32,802 bases of DNA from Candidatus Poribacteria bacterium (GTDB lineage: Bacteria; Poribacteria; WGA-4E; UBA9662), in the NCBI GenBank assembly GCA_030748495.1, contig JASMLX010000067.1, positions 1 through 32,802 on the forward strand, read 5' to 3'. Below the pieces are notes generated by a model, which ran no database searches, was not told the origin of the DNA, and saw nothing but the letters and a program-made list of their open reading frames with translations. The translations under genes were made by a program, and so were the position numbers. Shown in pieces: positions 1-7,940 of this stretch. Within the stretch, counting starts at the first letter, position 1; each line of letters begins with the position of its first letter.

Positions 1-357
1 GTGGTTGATGATGATCTGATCAACCGAGTTATTGCCCGAAAACATCTGGAGAATTTAGGGTGTCAGGTAGATGAAGCGGTTGATGGTCAGGATTGTCTGA
101 CCCAGTACCAGCAGAACCAATACGACCTGATACTAATGGATTTACAGATGCCGGAAGTAGATGGATTCCAAGCGACAGAACAGATCAGACAATTGGAACA
201 GTCATCTGGACTGAAAAGGGTGGTAATAGTGGCATTGACGGCAAGTGTAGTAGGAGAGGTGTGGGAAAAGTGTCAATCAGCAGGGATGGATGGATATGTA
301 GGCAAACCGTTTCAAGCAGAAGAACTAATGGAACAATTGAATCAAGTGATGGATTGA
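1..357 (+). CDS. Response-regulator receiver (REC) domain, C-terminal part of a larger protein
   Basis: This is a two-component receiver domain that would accept a phosphoryl group from a histidine kinase. The visible 118 residues hold the whole signature: the acidic cluster near residues 3-5 (VDDD), phospho-acceptor Asp47 in LILMDLQMPEVDG, Thr80 in ALTAS, and Lys102 in YVGKPF. The window opens inside the gene: the first codon is the second Val of the usual 'hhhVVDDD' strand, so the GTG at base 1 is almost certainly not the start. The stop follows directly after the last helix, so REC is the C-terminal domain, as in hybrid sensor kinases. A stand-alone regulator lacking only a few N-terminal residues cannot be excluded. 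The domain call is firm; the full architecture is unknown. Confidence 0.9.
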   Translation: MVDDDLINRVIARKHLENLGCQVDEAVDGQDCLTQYQQNQYDLILMDLQMPEVDGFQATEQIRQLEQSSGLKRVVIVALTASVVGEVWEKCQSAGMDGYVGKPFQAEELMEQLNQVMD

Positions 358-415
358 TTTCCTACATCTGATTACCTGCCAAGAATTCCATCAATTACCT
401 CTTTTAGACTCATAC

Positions 416-433
416 GTGATCGCTTAAGCACAA
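416..433 (+). repeat. Left terminal inverted repeat of the IS4-type element
   Basis: GTGATCGCTTAAGCACAA reads as the reverse complement of bases 1705-1722 with a single mismatch. The match stops abruptly on both sides, which is what a transposon terminus looks like. Confidence 0.75.
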
Positions 434-748
434 CTCAACTAGAAAATGGCCAACAAGTCTGATCGGTTAGTTTGCTACAAACAGACCTGGGACTGATGGC
501 CATCCAGGAGTAAATCTAACACCTTAACACAGCCACTCTCCAGCTTCGTTAATAAAAACATTGTAACTCCACCTGCCAGAGAGCTCGGTCTAGTTCAACC
601 TCAGCCAAAGATAGACCTCACACCGTTGGTCTGGGCCATAATCTTCGCCAGTAGTGGTGAGTCACCGAGGACCATCGCCATGATGGCACAGGAGTATCAG
701 ACGCTCACGGGTGAGTGGATGACGAGATCATCGAGGTCTAAACGCTGA

Positions 749-1691
749 AATAAAAAGCTCGCTAATCTACCGAAATGTATCGCCTTAAATCTCATCAGGC
801 GGTCATTAACCGAGGACAGGAGCGCTCCAGACAAAGAGTGGGCTAATCAGCTCCAAACACTCTTCAAAGCCGTCTCTGCCTTCGACCGCAGTTGGCTCCA
901 GTTGAGAGATAAACTCAACAAGAGGTCTCCAGGAGCCTCAACTGAGGACGGGATGAAGGGTCACGGCCTCTTTGACATCTTGAGCGGCAGGCTTCTCAAG
1001 CTCAAAAACACGGCCGGGCGGGTCTCTGATCTCAACGCTTGGAATCATCTCGGTCCGTGGCTCAAGGACTCGCTGTTGCTGATTGATCTGGGAGACTATT
1101 CTGACCAGTTTTTCGGTCGAAGAGAGCCAAACGGCGAAAAGGTGCTCTCAAAGATTAAGCCAAGCCTCCTGGATGTTCCGGTTGAGGTGAACTTTAAGCT
1201 TAGAGTTTACAACGGTGAGCAGCAGAGAGATCAACGCTGCTTTGGCTTAATCGCAGTCTATAACGATGAAGAGAGGCGCGATCACTGCGACATGACAAAC
1301 CTGCCGGTGGATCAGTTTTCGCCGAGTCAGTGGCCAGGGTTGATGCGCTGAGGTGGCAGGTTGAGATCTTGTTCCAGACGATGCCTGGAGACCACTCTTG
1401 AGGAGATAGATCTCCCCAGTGGTGACAAAGATATGGTATGGGGCCTCAATCTGGTCTGACCTGGTGAGTCACAAGTGTCGAGAGGTGATCAAGAGTCGGA
1501 TTCCTTCCTGGCCTGAGCTGCCTCTACTCCGTGGGTCAAAAGACTTCAGTCAGAGTTTGAGAGACTGGCTCATGTGGGCCACGATGCCGAGGTTTCGGTC
1601 GATGCGTTTGCTGGCGGGTAATGTTGATGATCTGCTCTTCAGATTTGGGGAGGATCCGAATATAAAAGAAAGACTCAGGTATTTAGTTTAG
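749..1691 (+). pseudogene. IS4-family transposase, degraded
   Basis: This is a remnant of a DDE transposase. The longest open stretch (149 codons from 902, open upstream to a stop at 746-748) contains LLLIDLGDYSDQFF, matching the first-Asp strand, and FGLIAVYNDEERRDHCDMTN followed by LPVDQFS, matching the segment just before the catalytic Glu. The next conserved block, ALRWQVEILFQ (the R..E part of the IS4 Y-R-E-K signature), lies in a different frame after about 1345, so a frameshift separates it. It is soon cut by a stop. A third open stretch (1419-1691) resembles the helical C-terminus. With a frameshift and several stops it cannot be active. Family assignment rests on motif recognition. 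Confidence 0.7.
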
Positions 1692-1704
1692 ATATTACAG
1701 CCAT

Positions 1705-1722
1705 TTGCGCTTAAGCGATCAC
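1705..1722 (-). repeat. Right terminal inverted repeat of the IS4-type element
   Basis: On the minus strand this reads GTGATCGCTTAAGCGCAA, which is 17 of 18 identical to the left end. The minus-strand reading frame of the neighbouring glycosyltransferase fragment runs a few codons into this repeat and stops there (TAA). Confidence 0.75.
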
Positions 1723-2172
1723 ACATAGTCCAATACCAGTGACTTGAATCGGGGCTGGTTTGTAACCAAAAGTTACGAGTCGGTTACCAGCCGTATGACC
1801 AGACGGATCAACCAGAATATCAATCTGGTCATTTCGGATCTGTTCGGCCAGGGCCGTATCTGTGATCCCTCGAATGGAACGCCATACACTGGCTTGATCT
1901 TGAAAAGAGGCAGTTAACTTATCTGCTTGCTGAATTCCCACACCAGAATAACAGTAGACTTGAAACTGTTTGGCATCATAATTGAGGATCAAGTCGGCGA
2001 ATCCTTGAGCAGCCGAATGACATTTAAAATCAACTGACACGTAACTAATACGCAACGGTTGCTCCAAGTCCGGTTTATTAGGATGGGGATAATGGTATTT
2101 TGGCAAAGGTTGGACGAAACGTTGATCCCAAAGTTGACGCTCTTTTTGTTGTCGAATCAAGCCTAGGCTCAT
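1723..2172 (-). pseudogene. O-linked GlcNAc transferase (SPINDLY/OGT type), internal fragment
   Basis: This fragment comes from the N-terminal half of a GT41-type catalytic region that would transfer GlcNAc to Ser/Thr of proteins. Recognisable blocks are PLRISYVSVDFKCHSAAQGF (family: LRIGYVSPDFRxHSVA), FQVYCYSG, and DILVDPSGHTAGNRLVTFGY followed by KPAPIQVTGIGL (family: IDILVDLSGHTAGNRLxxFAxRPAPVQVTWLGY). The TPR repeats that should precede it and the C-terminal nucleotide-binding half are missing. Its downstream end is cut at the IS4-type terminus. Its upstream end begins directly after the stop codon of the IS30-type remnant, so insertion elements have removed both sides. It has about 150 residues against roughly 550-700 for a full protein. 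It is clearly a relic; only the identity of the full parent is uncertain. Confidence 0.8.
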
Positions 2173-2645
2173 TCAAGCTCGAAGTGCAATTTTTTGAGGT
2201 CTAAATTTGCTTGGCAGTACTTCTAACGGTGTCTTGTATCCTAACACCTTTCTTGGCTGACTGTTAAGCTTTTTTTGAATCTTGTTCCCCACACTCTGGT
2301 CTAAGGCTAAGAAATTCGTTTTTTGAGGTAAGTACTGTCTAACCAGGCCGTTGGTGTGCTCACTGAGTCTTCGCTGCCAGGAGTGGTAAGAACCAGCAAA
2401 GTAGCATGGTGTGGATAGTGAATGGGCAACCGGTTCATGACGGCTAAATTCTTGGCCATTATCATAAGTGGTTGTATGAATCGGTAAACCCGGATCAATA
2501 CTAAAAGCCTTTTTGATCGCCGCAGTTGCGGTTATCGCCGTTGAATCTTTGGCCAGGGCCAAGAAGGTAAATTTTGATTTGCCTTCCACTCAACTGACAA
2601 TAGCACCCATTAGGTTTATCTTGCGTATCCATAAGATACCTTCCA
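2173..2645 (-). pseudogene. IS30-family transposase, C-terminal part
   Basis: This matches the catalytic DDE domain of IS30/Tra8 transposases: EGKSKFTFLALAKDS, then TTYDNGQEFSRHEPVAH with the second catalytic Asp, then YHSWQRRLSEHTNGLVRQYL with the catalytic Glu (E in NE/EHTNGL), then LNSQPRKVLGYKTPLEVL. The conserved VTLVERKS segment is interrupted: just upstream of the open stretch GAIVS is followed by a TGA where a Leu is expected (about 2588-2590). The N-terminal HTH region and first Asp are unrecognisable further upstream. The open stretch ends with TGA, immediately followed by the O-GlcNAc transferase fragment. The element is inactive. Confidence 0.85.
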
Positions 2646-2680
2646 TTCATGCCGAATTTCTATTCACCCTGTTCCAACAT

Positions 2681-2700
2681 TGAGCGTCTATCCACGCTCA
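2681..2700 (-). terminator. Hairpin just downstream of the first PhyH gene
   Basis: A perfect 7-bp stem (TGAGCGT/ACGCTCA) encloses a 6-base loop, 3 bases after the PhyH stop codon. No T-tract follows on the minus strand, so it is a weak intrinsic terminator at best, or an mRNA-stabilising 3' hairpin. Confidence 0.4.
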
Positions 2701-2703
2701 TGT

Positions 2704-3771
2704 CTAGACCTCAGAGGCGGCAATAGTACGAACCGCTTCGCTCCAGTCATCCCAAAGCCCCGGCCCCTCCGGACGAGGCTCTGGCGGTGGAACTTCTGGC
2801 CCGAGTTCAAGTTCGTGGAGTTTTCTCACGTTGGGCGGTGGCGATGGTCGTGGGCCTTTGACATAACGGCCGTTGTATGTTCTGTCATACACAGACTTTT
2901 TGTAGGCATCATAAAGAATCATCTGTCGAATCTGCGGGGGGTTGCTGTAGTTCGGCGTTGCCGAGTGAAACATTCGTCCGTGCCACAAGACCACATCTCC
3001 TTCATCACCAAAAAACTCAAAGGGTTCAATGTCGGCGAGTGCGTCCTTGAGACCTGAAGGCTGTGGCAAAACAAATGCGGCAGCACCACTCTCCGGATGA
3101 GGCGAGTACAGTATCGAATAACGAGCCAGATCTACAGAGTCCGGCTCTACTTGGTAGAGCAAGCAGTGACTGCCCGGGAAGAGGGTGATGCCACCGCCGT
3201 CCTTTGGAACCTTATCAACGTATGCGCTGGCTACCAGATGCATCGGCTCGGGGTCAATGTGTGCGCCCGCACGGGCGGCATCCGCCAGAGCAGGTGAATC
3301 GCTGGTACGCTCTCTCGGCAGCACACAGTACATACCGCGCAACTCCTTACCGCCCCAAACCGGCCAGCCACGCAACCGACTCCCACGAGAATCTGGATTG
3401 GCCGCTGAGGAACTGACCTCTGGTGTTACAACTTCACCTTCACCGAGGAGTTGCTCAAACCATGGAAATACACGGCGTGGAAGCAAGTTGATCAAATCCT
3501 CGTCGCCAGAGAGTTCACGCAATCGCCAGCCGTGGTCACCGGTGCGATCATTCAGGCCATCAGGCGTGCTGTGGCGATCTGCCTCTGGAAGACCGTTTAA
3601 CCAGGTTTTAGGATCATCCCGGCGCAAATGACTTGAAGTGTTCCCTGCCCACAACCTGTCCCGCGCGGCAGCACAAAGTTTGGGGTCGAGGATATTTCGT
3701 TTCACCAGAAATCCGTTTTTGATGAACTGTTGGATCTCCTGTGTGCTCAGTGCTGGTAATGCTGTATTCAT
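2704..3771 (-). CDS. Phytanoyl-CoA dioxygenase (PhyH) family oxygenase
   Basis: This is a predicted cytoplasmic Fe(II)/2-oxoglutarate-dependent oxygenase of 355 residues. The iron triad is visible as His171-x-Asp173 (AGAHIDPEPMH) and distal His269 (LWHGRMFHSATPN), with a likely 2-oxoglutarate-binding Arg282 in IRQMILYD. The N-terminal helix IQQFIKNGFLVKRNIL is typical of PhyH. A Pro-rich tail (about residues 310-345) is unusual. The ATG at 3771 is supported by an AAGAAGG ribosome-binding site 8-9 bases upstream. PhyH proteins in this kind of genome act on diverse small molecules; the substrate cannot be read from the sequence. It is flanked downstream by insertion-sequence debris and upstream by a broken TIR gene, with no partner gene close enough to form an operon. 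Confidence 0.9.
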   Translation of the reverse strand: MNTALPALSTQEIQQFIKNGFLVKRNILDPKLCAAARDRLWAGNTSSHLRRDDPKTWLNGLPEADRHSTPDGLNDRTGDHGWRLRELSGDEDLINLLPRRVFPWFEQLLGEGEVVTPEVSSSAANPDSRGSRLRGWPVWGGKELRGMYCVLPRERTSDSPALADAARAGAHIDPEPMHLVASAYVDKVPKDGGGITLFPGSHCLLYQVEPDSVDLARYSILYSPHPESGAAAFVLPQPSGLKDALADIEPFEFFGDEGDVVLWHGRMFHSATPNYSNPPQIRQMILYDAYKKSVYDRTYNGRYVKGPRPSPPPNVRKLHELELGPEVPPPEPRPEGPGLWDDWSEAVRTIAASEV

Positions 3772-3980
3772 GGATATAAGCCTTCTTTTTTATCAAGTCG
3801 TGTTTATTATTCTTCTATCCTGCGAAATGCATGAGGTTTGACGAACGGCCGGCCAAGATGTGGCCCCGAGTTAACCATCGGATTTGCCTGATAGCCATGT
3901 GTTCATCCCCTAGCTTATAAGCAAGCCACTTGAGCCGTCATGGTAGAGTGAACCTTGCTATCTTCTAACTCTTTCCAACA

Positions 3981-4244
3981 TTACAGGTACCAACGCTTGT
4001 GGTCCTTGACGACAGGCTCGATCTCCAAGGTACAGATTTCAAAGACTGCCGAATCAGGGCTGATGGCAAACAGGAAAGTGTTGGCTGCTTCGATACCGCT
4101 ATAAATCCCAGCTAACTAATCAGCGGTGGGCGGAATATCCTGCCAGTCGGCCCAGGGCTGACGATCACGAGCTTTCAATTGATCGCACAGGTGGCGAACG
4201 AAGTCGATGTCAGGGCCAGAATAGGAGATAAAGACGTCTGACAT
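3981..4244 (-). pseudogene. TIR-domain protein, N-terminal fragment with a nonsense mutation
   Basis: From ATG at 4244 the reading starts MSDVFISYSGPDIDFVRHLC, the classic first strand and box 1 of TIR domains, then ADWQDIPPTAD. Codon 43 (4116-4118) is TAG. Reading on in frame gives LAGIYSGIEAANTFLFAISP and FEICTLEIEPVVKDHKRW, the DIPPTADWLxEIYxGIEAADTFLF...SPDS pattern of bacterial TIR_2 proteins, so the TAG replaces a Trp codon (TGG). The frame then ends at TAA 3981-3983, well short of a complete TIR domain (about 130-150 residues). In bacteria such TIR domains are NADases or scaffold modules, often fused to WD40 or NACHT; the effector part is absent here. It is a non-functional relic. Confidence 0.75.
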
Positions 4245-4425
4245 AGTTAATGGATTATAGCAAGAATCACAGAATTTGAACAGGAGAGATTGGTGTCACC
4301 CACACTCAGCCGTATCAAAAAAAGGACCCTTTTTCTACCACATTTAGTTCTCTGAAACAAACCGCCAATATCAGGCCAAAACCGTAGCAAAAGACTGTGA
4401 TTAGGAATCAAACGTAAAATTGACC

Positions 4426-4586
4426 TCATGTTGGTAAGTTAGTTAAAACAAACCGACTAAGTAACATTGTTATACCTGTACGCCCGGGGCTAAAAGCTAC
4501 ATTGCGACTCTGGACAGAAACGATAGCCGACAGGGCAAATACGGCCACCAACAGAATAACTTTGCCTACTAATATTCTTTCACCAT
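4426..4586 (-). pseudogene. N-terminal signal-peptide fragment of a secreted protein
   Basis: After a short MVKEY start (ATG at 4586) and a frame slip, 46 codons begin GKVILLVAVFALSAIVSVQS, a convincing hydrophobic signal sequence, and run to TGA 4426-4428. What follows the signal is not recognisable. This is probably the front end of a lost exported protein; confidence is low because the fragment is so short. Confidence 0.3.
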
Positions 4587-4668
4587 CTCAATACCATCCT
4601 AGGATTGGGGAGACCAGCAATTTCGGAGTCTGGCGTTCTCTTTTCTAAGAGCATGTAGCCATCGGCCC

Positions 4669-4766
4669 TAAAAATGGCTAGCTCGGGGTTGATTGCGGTT
4701 AAAAGCAGGTCGACTAACAGATTGGTGCTGTTTTTGCCAGTGTAGGGGCAAACAATCAAAGGTAAT
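4669..4766 (-). pseudogene. Tail fragment of the broken winged-helix family (copy A)
   Basis: This 98-base stretch is clearly homologous to 8591-8688. In the frame giving TFDCLPLHWQ...FNRNQPRASHF and then TAG, many differences from the other copy are third-position synonymous changes (for example CCC/CCT, CTA/CTC, CGA/CGG, CAA/CAG). It was therefore once protein-coding sequence and is not merely a structural repeat. The upstream part of the gene is missing here. Confidence 0.55.
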
Positions 4767-4828
4767 GGGCAGAAAACACCAGGGGCGGGGGAATTGGGTT
4801 ATCTGCCCGTCCCTTTGTGTCTAAATAT

Positions 4829-6199
4829 TTAGTGGGATGGGCACCATCGTACGGCCCGCAAGTGTTCCAGTAGTGCGGCCATCGCTTCCGGTGTGCCATT
4901 TCTCTCGAGAGCCTGCCCCGAAAAGGCTCGGACAAAGTGGTTGGAGTCCTTTAAGGCCAGGGTTAACGCCGGTACTGCTTGGGTTGCGTGCTGACCAATC
5001 CGGGCCAGAGACAAAGCGGCATTTCGACGTACCAAGTCTACCTCGTCCGTTAGCGCCTTTGTCAGTGGTTCGACAGCCGTGTCTTCGTCAGGTGCAATTG
5101 TTCCCATTGCCTCAGCGGCGTGGTGCCGAACTTTATCGTCTTGATCACTTAGTTTCTCAAACAATGTCGGTAGAGAGGATTTGGCTTGGAGTCCCAAATC
5201 ACCCAGCGTATCCGCCGCCCGTACACGGGTTTCTGCTTGATCATGAGAGAGCAACTCAATTAATGACGGTACCGCCTCTTGCCCCATCTGGCTGAAGCCG
5301 TAGATAGCGTTTCGGCAAGCTACCGGGTCGTCGCCAGTGGCAGCCTCGATGAGTGGCTCTAACCCTTGTTGCCCCAAACGACCGAGCTTATACGCGGCCT
5401 CAATACCTACCGCTTCCTGGTCAGAACCGATCAGATTTGTTAATCCCGACACTGTTTCTGATGTTGTGTGTTGCCCACTGCCATTCCAGTGTCCTAAATG
5501 CCAATTCCATATATGCTGCCAGGTCTGCTCCTGCACATCGTCGCTATCTTGCCACTCTGTGCCCTGATAGTTCCAACTAGGACTAGTCGGCTCGGACATC
5601 CGGGTAAACAAAAATTTCATCATGTACCTAGTTTTTTCGGATTGATTCAACATTTTGCGGTGAAACACATCGTAGTTGACGATAACAACCGTTCCAGCCT
5701 CACCTGCCAAGGCTAATTCGTCACTTTTTTCCAATGGCGGTTGAGTATTGAGGTACTGAGAACGGGGCCAAATAGCGGTTGGACCAATCTCAACCCAGCT
5801 GTCTTGGGGATAGTAAAAAGCCATGGCCCAACGGGTATGATGGTGACGATGATTATCATCGACTGCAAACCGACTGTTATGTAAACTATCTTTGTGCATG
5901 CCCTGCTCTCCGCTATCAGGAGTATTTTCATGGCAATGGCGGTGTGGGTGCAAATAGTAGTCGGGGCCTAAAATGCTAACCATGGCACCATGTACGGTGG
6001 GATCTCTAAACACCTGCTGAATCTCCGGCAGGCGGGGAAGTAGATTATTACCGGGGTTACCAACTGACGAAAACATTTTCTCCGTCTTTTCGTATAAAGC
6101 GTCGTGAAAACTCGAAGGCAAATCGACCTTGACAGAGACATAACCGTCTCGAATAAACTTCTGCATCTCTGGATCATTAAGTAAATGGGGGATTGTCAT
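4829..6199 (-). CDS. PhyH-family oxygenase fused to a HEAT-repeat domain
   Basis: This is a two-domain protein of 456 residues. Residues 1-230 form a PhyH-type Fe(II)/2-oxoglutarate oxygenase, with His102-Lys-Asp104 (GMHKDSLH), distal His180 (YDVFHRKML) and Arg191 (KTRYMMKF). Residues about 255-450 are HEAT/PBS-lyase-type repeats of about 31 residues, such as VRAADTLGDLGLQAKSSLPT, VRHHAAEAMGTIAPDEDTAV and VRRNAALSLARIGQHATQAV. The start is ATG at 6199 with AAGGAG 8 bases upstream; an in-frame ATG at 6313 would add 38 non-conserved residues and lacks such a site. HEAT arrays usually bind proteins, so this oxygenase may act on or with a macromolecular partner (inference). It lies between two other PhyH genes on the same strand but separated by hundreds of bases, so it is probably transcribed alone. 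Confidence 0.88.
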   Translation of the reverse strand: MTIPHLLNDPEMQKFIRDGYVSVKVDLPSSFHDALYEKTEKMFSSVGNPGNNLLPRLPEIQQVFRDPTVHGAMVSILGPDYYLHPHRHCHENTPDSGEQGMHKDSLHNSRFAVDDNHRHHHTRWAMAFYYPQDSWVEIGPTAIWPRSQYLNTQPPLEKSDELALAGEAGTVVIVNYDVFHRKMLNQSEKTRYMMKFLFTRMSEPTSPSWNYQGTEWQDSDDVQEQTWQHIWNWHLGHWNGSGQHTTSETVSGLTNLIGSDQEAVGIEAAYKLGRLGQQGLEPLIEAATGDDPVACRNAIYGFSQMGQEAVPSLIELLSHDQAETRVRAADTLGDLGLQAKSSLPTLFEKLSDQDDKVRHHAAEAMGTIAPDEDTAVEPLTKALTDEVDLVRRNAALSLARIGQHATQAVPALTLALKDSNHFVRAFSGQALERNGTPEAMAALLEHLRAVRWCPSH

Positions 6200-6826
6200 C
6201 CTGATAACTCCTTGTAAATGATTAACTTGAACGTTAGCGATATTTACTCTGTCAACGGGGCTTGGTTCTAGTTTTGTTGGGTTTAACCATACCAGATCGG
6301 ATTGTGTGCCCAAAATCTAATTGGTGAATCGGCGCAATTCGTTACGGCGTTGGACCTGAGCCAATATAAAGACGTGGTGATTCCTATCGGTCCCTGGATC
6401 TAACTGTTTCCAGCTACTAAACAGTACCAAAAATCTTTTTCCATCAGCCTCCGGTGGATTTTGCACCATTGGAGGCTAATAGAATATAACAAGAATTTTA
6501 GCGCCTGTAAAGGTGAGGAGATCGGAGCCGGCAACGAGCGAGATCCGATCCCGTTCGCTGCTGCGACAAAAGATAGTTTTAGTGGCTAATCCTTAACCAA
6601 GCACAGCTTGAATGCCTGCCTGAACATCAAATATCCTAACCAGTTTTGCCACCTTTTACCGCTTGGCTGCCCCAATTTAATTACTTTCCAATGTTGCTAT
6701 CAGGGAAATCAGGCAGCTCTGTATCTTCAGGTAGAGTGAAATTGCCATGGTTAATCAGGGTTGCATGAAATCACGATCAAAACAAGCTCTGAACGGGAAT
6801 AAAATGACCTGGGGAGTGATTCACAA
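6200..6826. other. Intergenic stretch between two PhyH genes
   Basis: I see no credible gene here. On the minus strand, about 6675-6770 reads ATLINHGNFTLPEDTELPDF and a few more residues in an open frame ending in TAA. It has no start and may be the tail of a lost gene, but I cannot name it. The promoter of the PhyH-HEAT gene should lie in the first 150 bases; no strong consensus boxes were recognised. Confidence 0.4.
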
Positions 6827-7669
6827 TCAATCCCCATTCTCGGCAAACAGTTTTAACCAGTCGTGATGATCTTTAGCCACCCGGTTCGGTTGCAAAACCG
6901 AACGCGCTAGAAATCCAGGTACATGGTCCCGTCCCGTGGGCAACGACGGGTCGCTATAACGGATATCCAAGCTCCAACGAATGTGGTCAGAAAAATTGGG
7001 AGTGGACCGGTGAACCGTTTTATGCTGAAGCATCAGCACGCCACCAACCTGAAGAGGGCAACAGACCTCTTCTCCCGCCGGGATTGATTCTGGCACCAAG
7101 TCCTCCGCCCCGCCGCTGTTGTAAGGTAGAATACCGTAATTGTGGCTTCCACGGATGACTTCCAGACAACCGTTCTCGGCCTTGGCATCAACCAGCGGCA
7201 GCCAGAGATTGACCATAAATGTCTCTTCGGCGCTTTGATGCAGATAGCCTAAGTCCTGGTGCCAAGGCACAACTGATGTCTGGTCAGGCAACTTGGCCCG
7301 GGCGTTAAATTGGGGATGTACCAAGATCTCAGGACCAATCAGGAACTCCACTAGATCCAGAATGACAGGCAAGGTCATCACATGAAACATTGCCGCTGTT
7401 TTGCGCTTACCTGAGACGGTAGCCAACAGTTCGTGACAATCACCAGCCATGGCCTGGTGAATTGAGAAGAGGCGGTGTTCAAAGGGTTGATCCGCAAACA
7501 GGCCTGTCAATCGGCCTTGCTGATAGTAGATGTTTGCCCAATCGTCAACCACGCCATTAAAATCAGCGTAAAGAATTTCCAATTCAGAAGGATCAAAAAA
7601 ATTTTCCAGCACGAGAAAGCCATCCCGTTCATAAGAGTCATGCCGTTCTGACGTTAAGATGGGTTTCAT
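6827..7669 (-). CDS. Phytanoyl-CoA dioxygenase (PhyH) family oxygenase
   Basis: This is a single-domain PhyH enzyme of 280 residues, typical for the family and predicted to be cytoplasmic. The N-terminus YERDGFLVLENFFDPSEL is the standard PhyH opening. The iron site is His137-Gln-Asp139 (VVPWHQDLGYL) with distal His220 (QHKTVHRSTPN), and Arg231 (IRWSLDIRYS) is placed to bind the 2-oxoglutarate carboxylate. The segment ENGCLEVIRGSH is the conserved 'NGxLxVxPGSH' core strand. The ATG at 7669 has GAAGGAGAG about 5 bases upstream. It is the most canonical of the three oxygenases here. The substrate is unknown; homologues hydroxylate lipids, amino acids or natural products. The downstream gene is 600 bases away. 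Confidence 0.92.
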   Translation of the reverse strand: MKPILTSERHDSYERDGFLVLENFFDPSELEILYADFNGVVDDWANIYYQQGRLTGLFADQPFEHRLFSIHQAMAGDCHELLATVSGKRKTAAMFHVMTLPVILDLVEFLIGPEILVHPQFNARAKLPDQTSVVPWHQDLGYLHQSAEETFMVNLWLPLVDAKAENGCLEVIRGSHNYGILPYNSGGAEDLVPESIPAGEEVCCPLQVGGVLMLQHKTVHRSTPNFSDHIRWSLDIRYSDPSLPTGRDHVPGFLARSVLQPNRVAKDHHDWLKLFAENGD

Positions 7670-7689
7670 ACTCTCTCCTTCAAGCGCAA

Positions 7690-7872
7690 TCAGGGATTAC
7701 AATTTATCTGATACTCGTCATCAAATAAAATCAAACTTAACTCTGCTTCACCTGGCTGGCGTTGCTGGGCAGCCAGAAAAGTATTAAAGCCACCAATAGC
7801 GTCATCCAAGATGGATTGCATGGAACCGGAGCGATCGACAAGACTGATAATTTTGGCTAAACCTTCTTTCAT
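7690..7872 (-). pseudogene. von Willebrand factor A (VWA) domain, N-terminal fragment
   Basis: The 60 codons from ATG 7872 read KIISLVDRSGSMQSILDDAI, with the MIDAS metal-binding motif DxSGS (here DRSGS), followed by GFNTFLAAQQ and LSLILFDDEYQI, the first three secondary-structure elements of a VWA fold. It then stops, where about 130 more residues are expected. An AAAGGAA site lies 7 bases before the ATG, and the gene sits 16 bases after the end of the ADP-ribosylglycohydrolase relic, so the two were once a two-gene operon. A shorter relic of the same pair is at 26157-26279. Confidence 0.7.
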
Positions 7873-7940
7873 GGCTAATTCCTTTTTTTCATTTTTCTGA
7901 CCAGACTAAGTGGCAGAGTTGGTCTGCCATGGTCTCTATC
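7831..7940 (-). repeat. Duplicated segment, copy 1 (glycohydrolase end + VWA start)
   Basis: This is about 80-85% identical by eye to 26172-26278. It includes the last codons of the glycohydrolase, its stop, the ribosome-binding site, and the first 14 codons of the VWA gene. Differences concentrate at synonymous positions (for example ATT AGT CTT GTC GAT shared, flanking third positions varied), pointing to two related genomic loci and not a recent duplication. Confidence 0.65.

Larger units (their letters stand above)
416..1722 (+). mobile_element. Decayed IS4-type insertion sequence, about 1.3 kb
   Basis: The element is bounded by an 18-bp inverted repeat matching at 17 positions (416-433 and 1705-1722) and holds a degraded DDE transposase on the plus strand. 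The length of 1307 bp is normal for small IS4-type elements. The right end abuts, almost without spacer, the broken end of an O-GlcNAc transferase fragment, so the element probably inserted into or next to that gene. I see no target-site duplication: the 11 bases outside each end differ. This suggests an old insertion or later rearrangement. Confidence 0.7.

Noticed and set aside
2680..3640. Plus-strand open frames opposite the first PhyH gene (about 2680-3057 and 3185-3631)
   Set aside because: They mirror a well-supported minus-strand gene, have no ribosome sites and show Arg/Pro/Ser-rich shadow composition.
4837..5931. Plus-strand frames opposite the PhyH-HEAT gene
   Set aside because: They show the complementary pattern of repeated HEAT codons and no recognisable domain.
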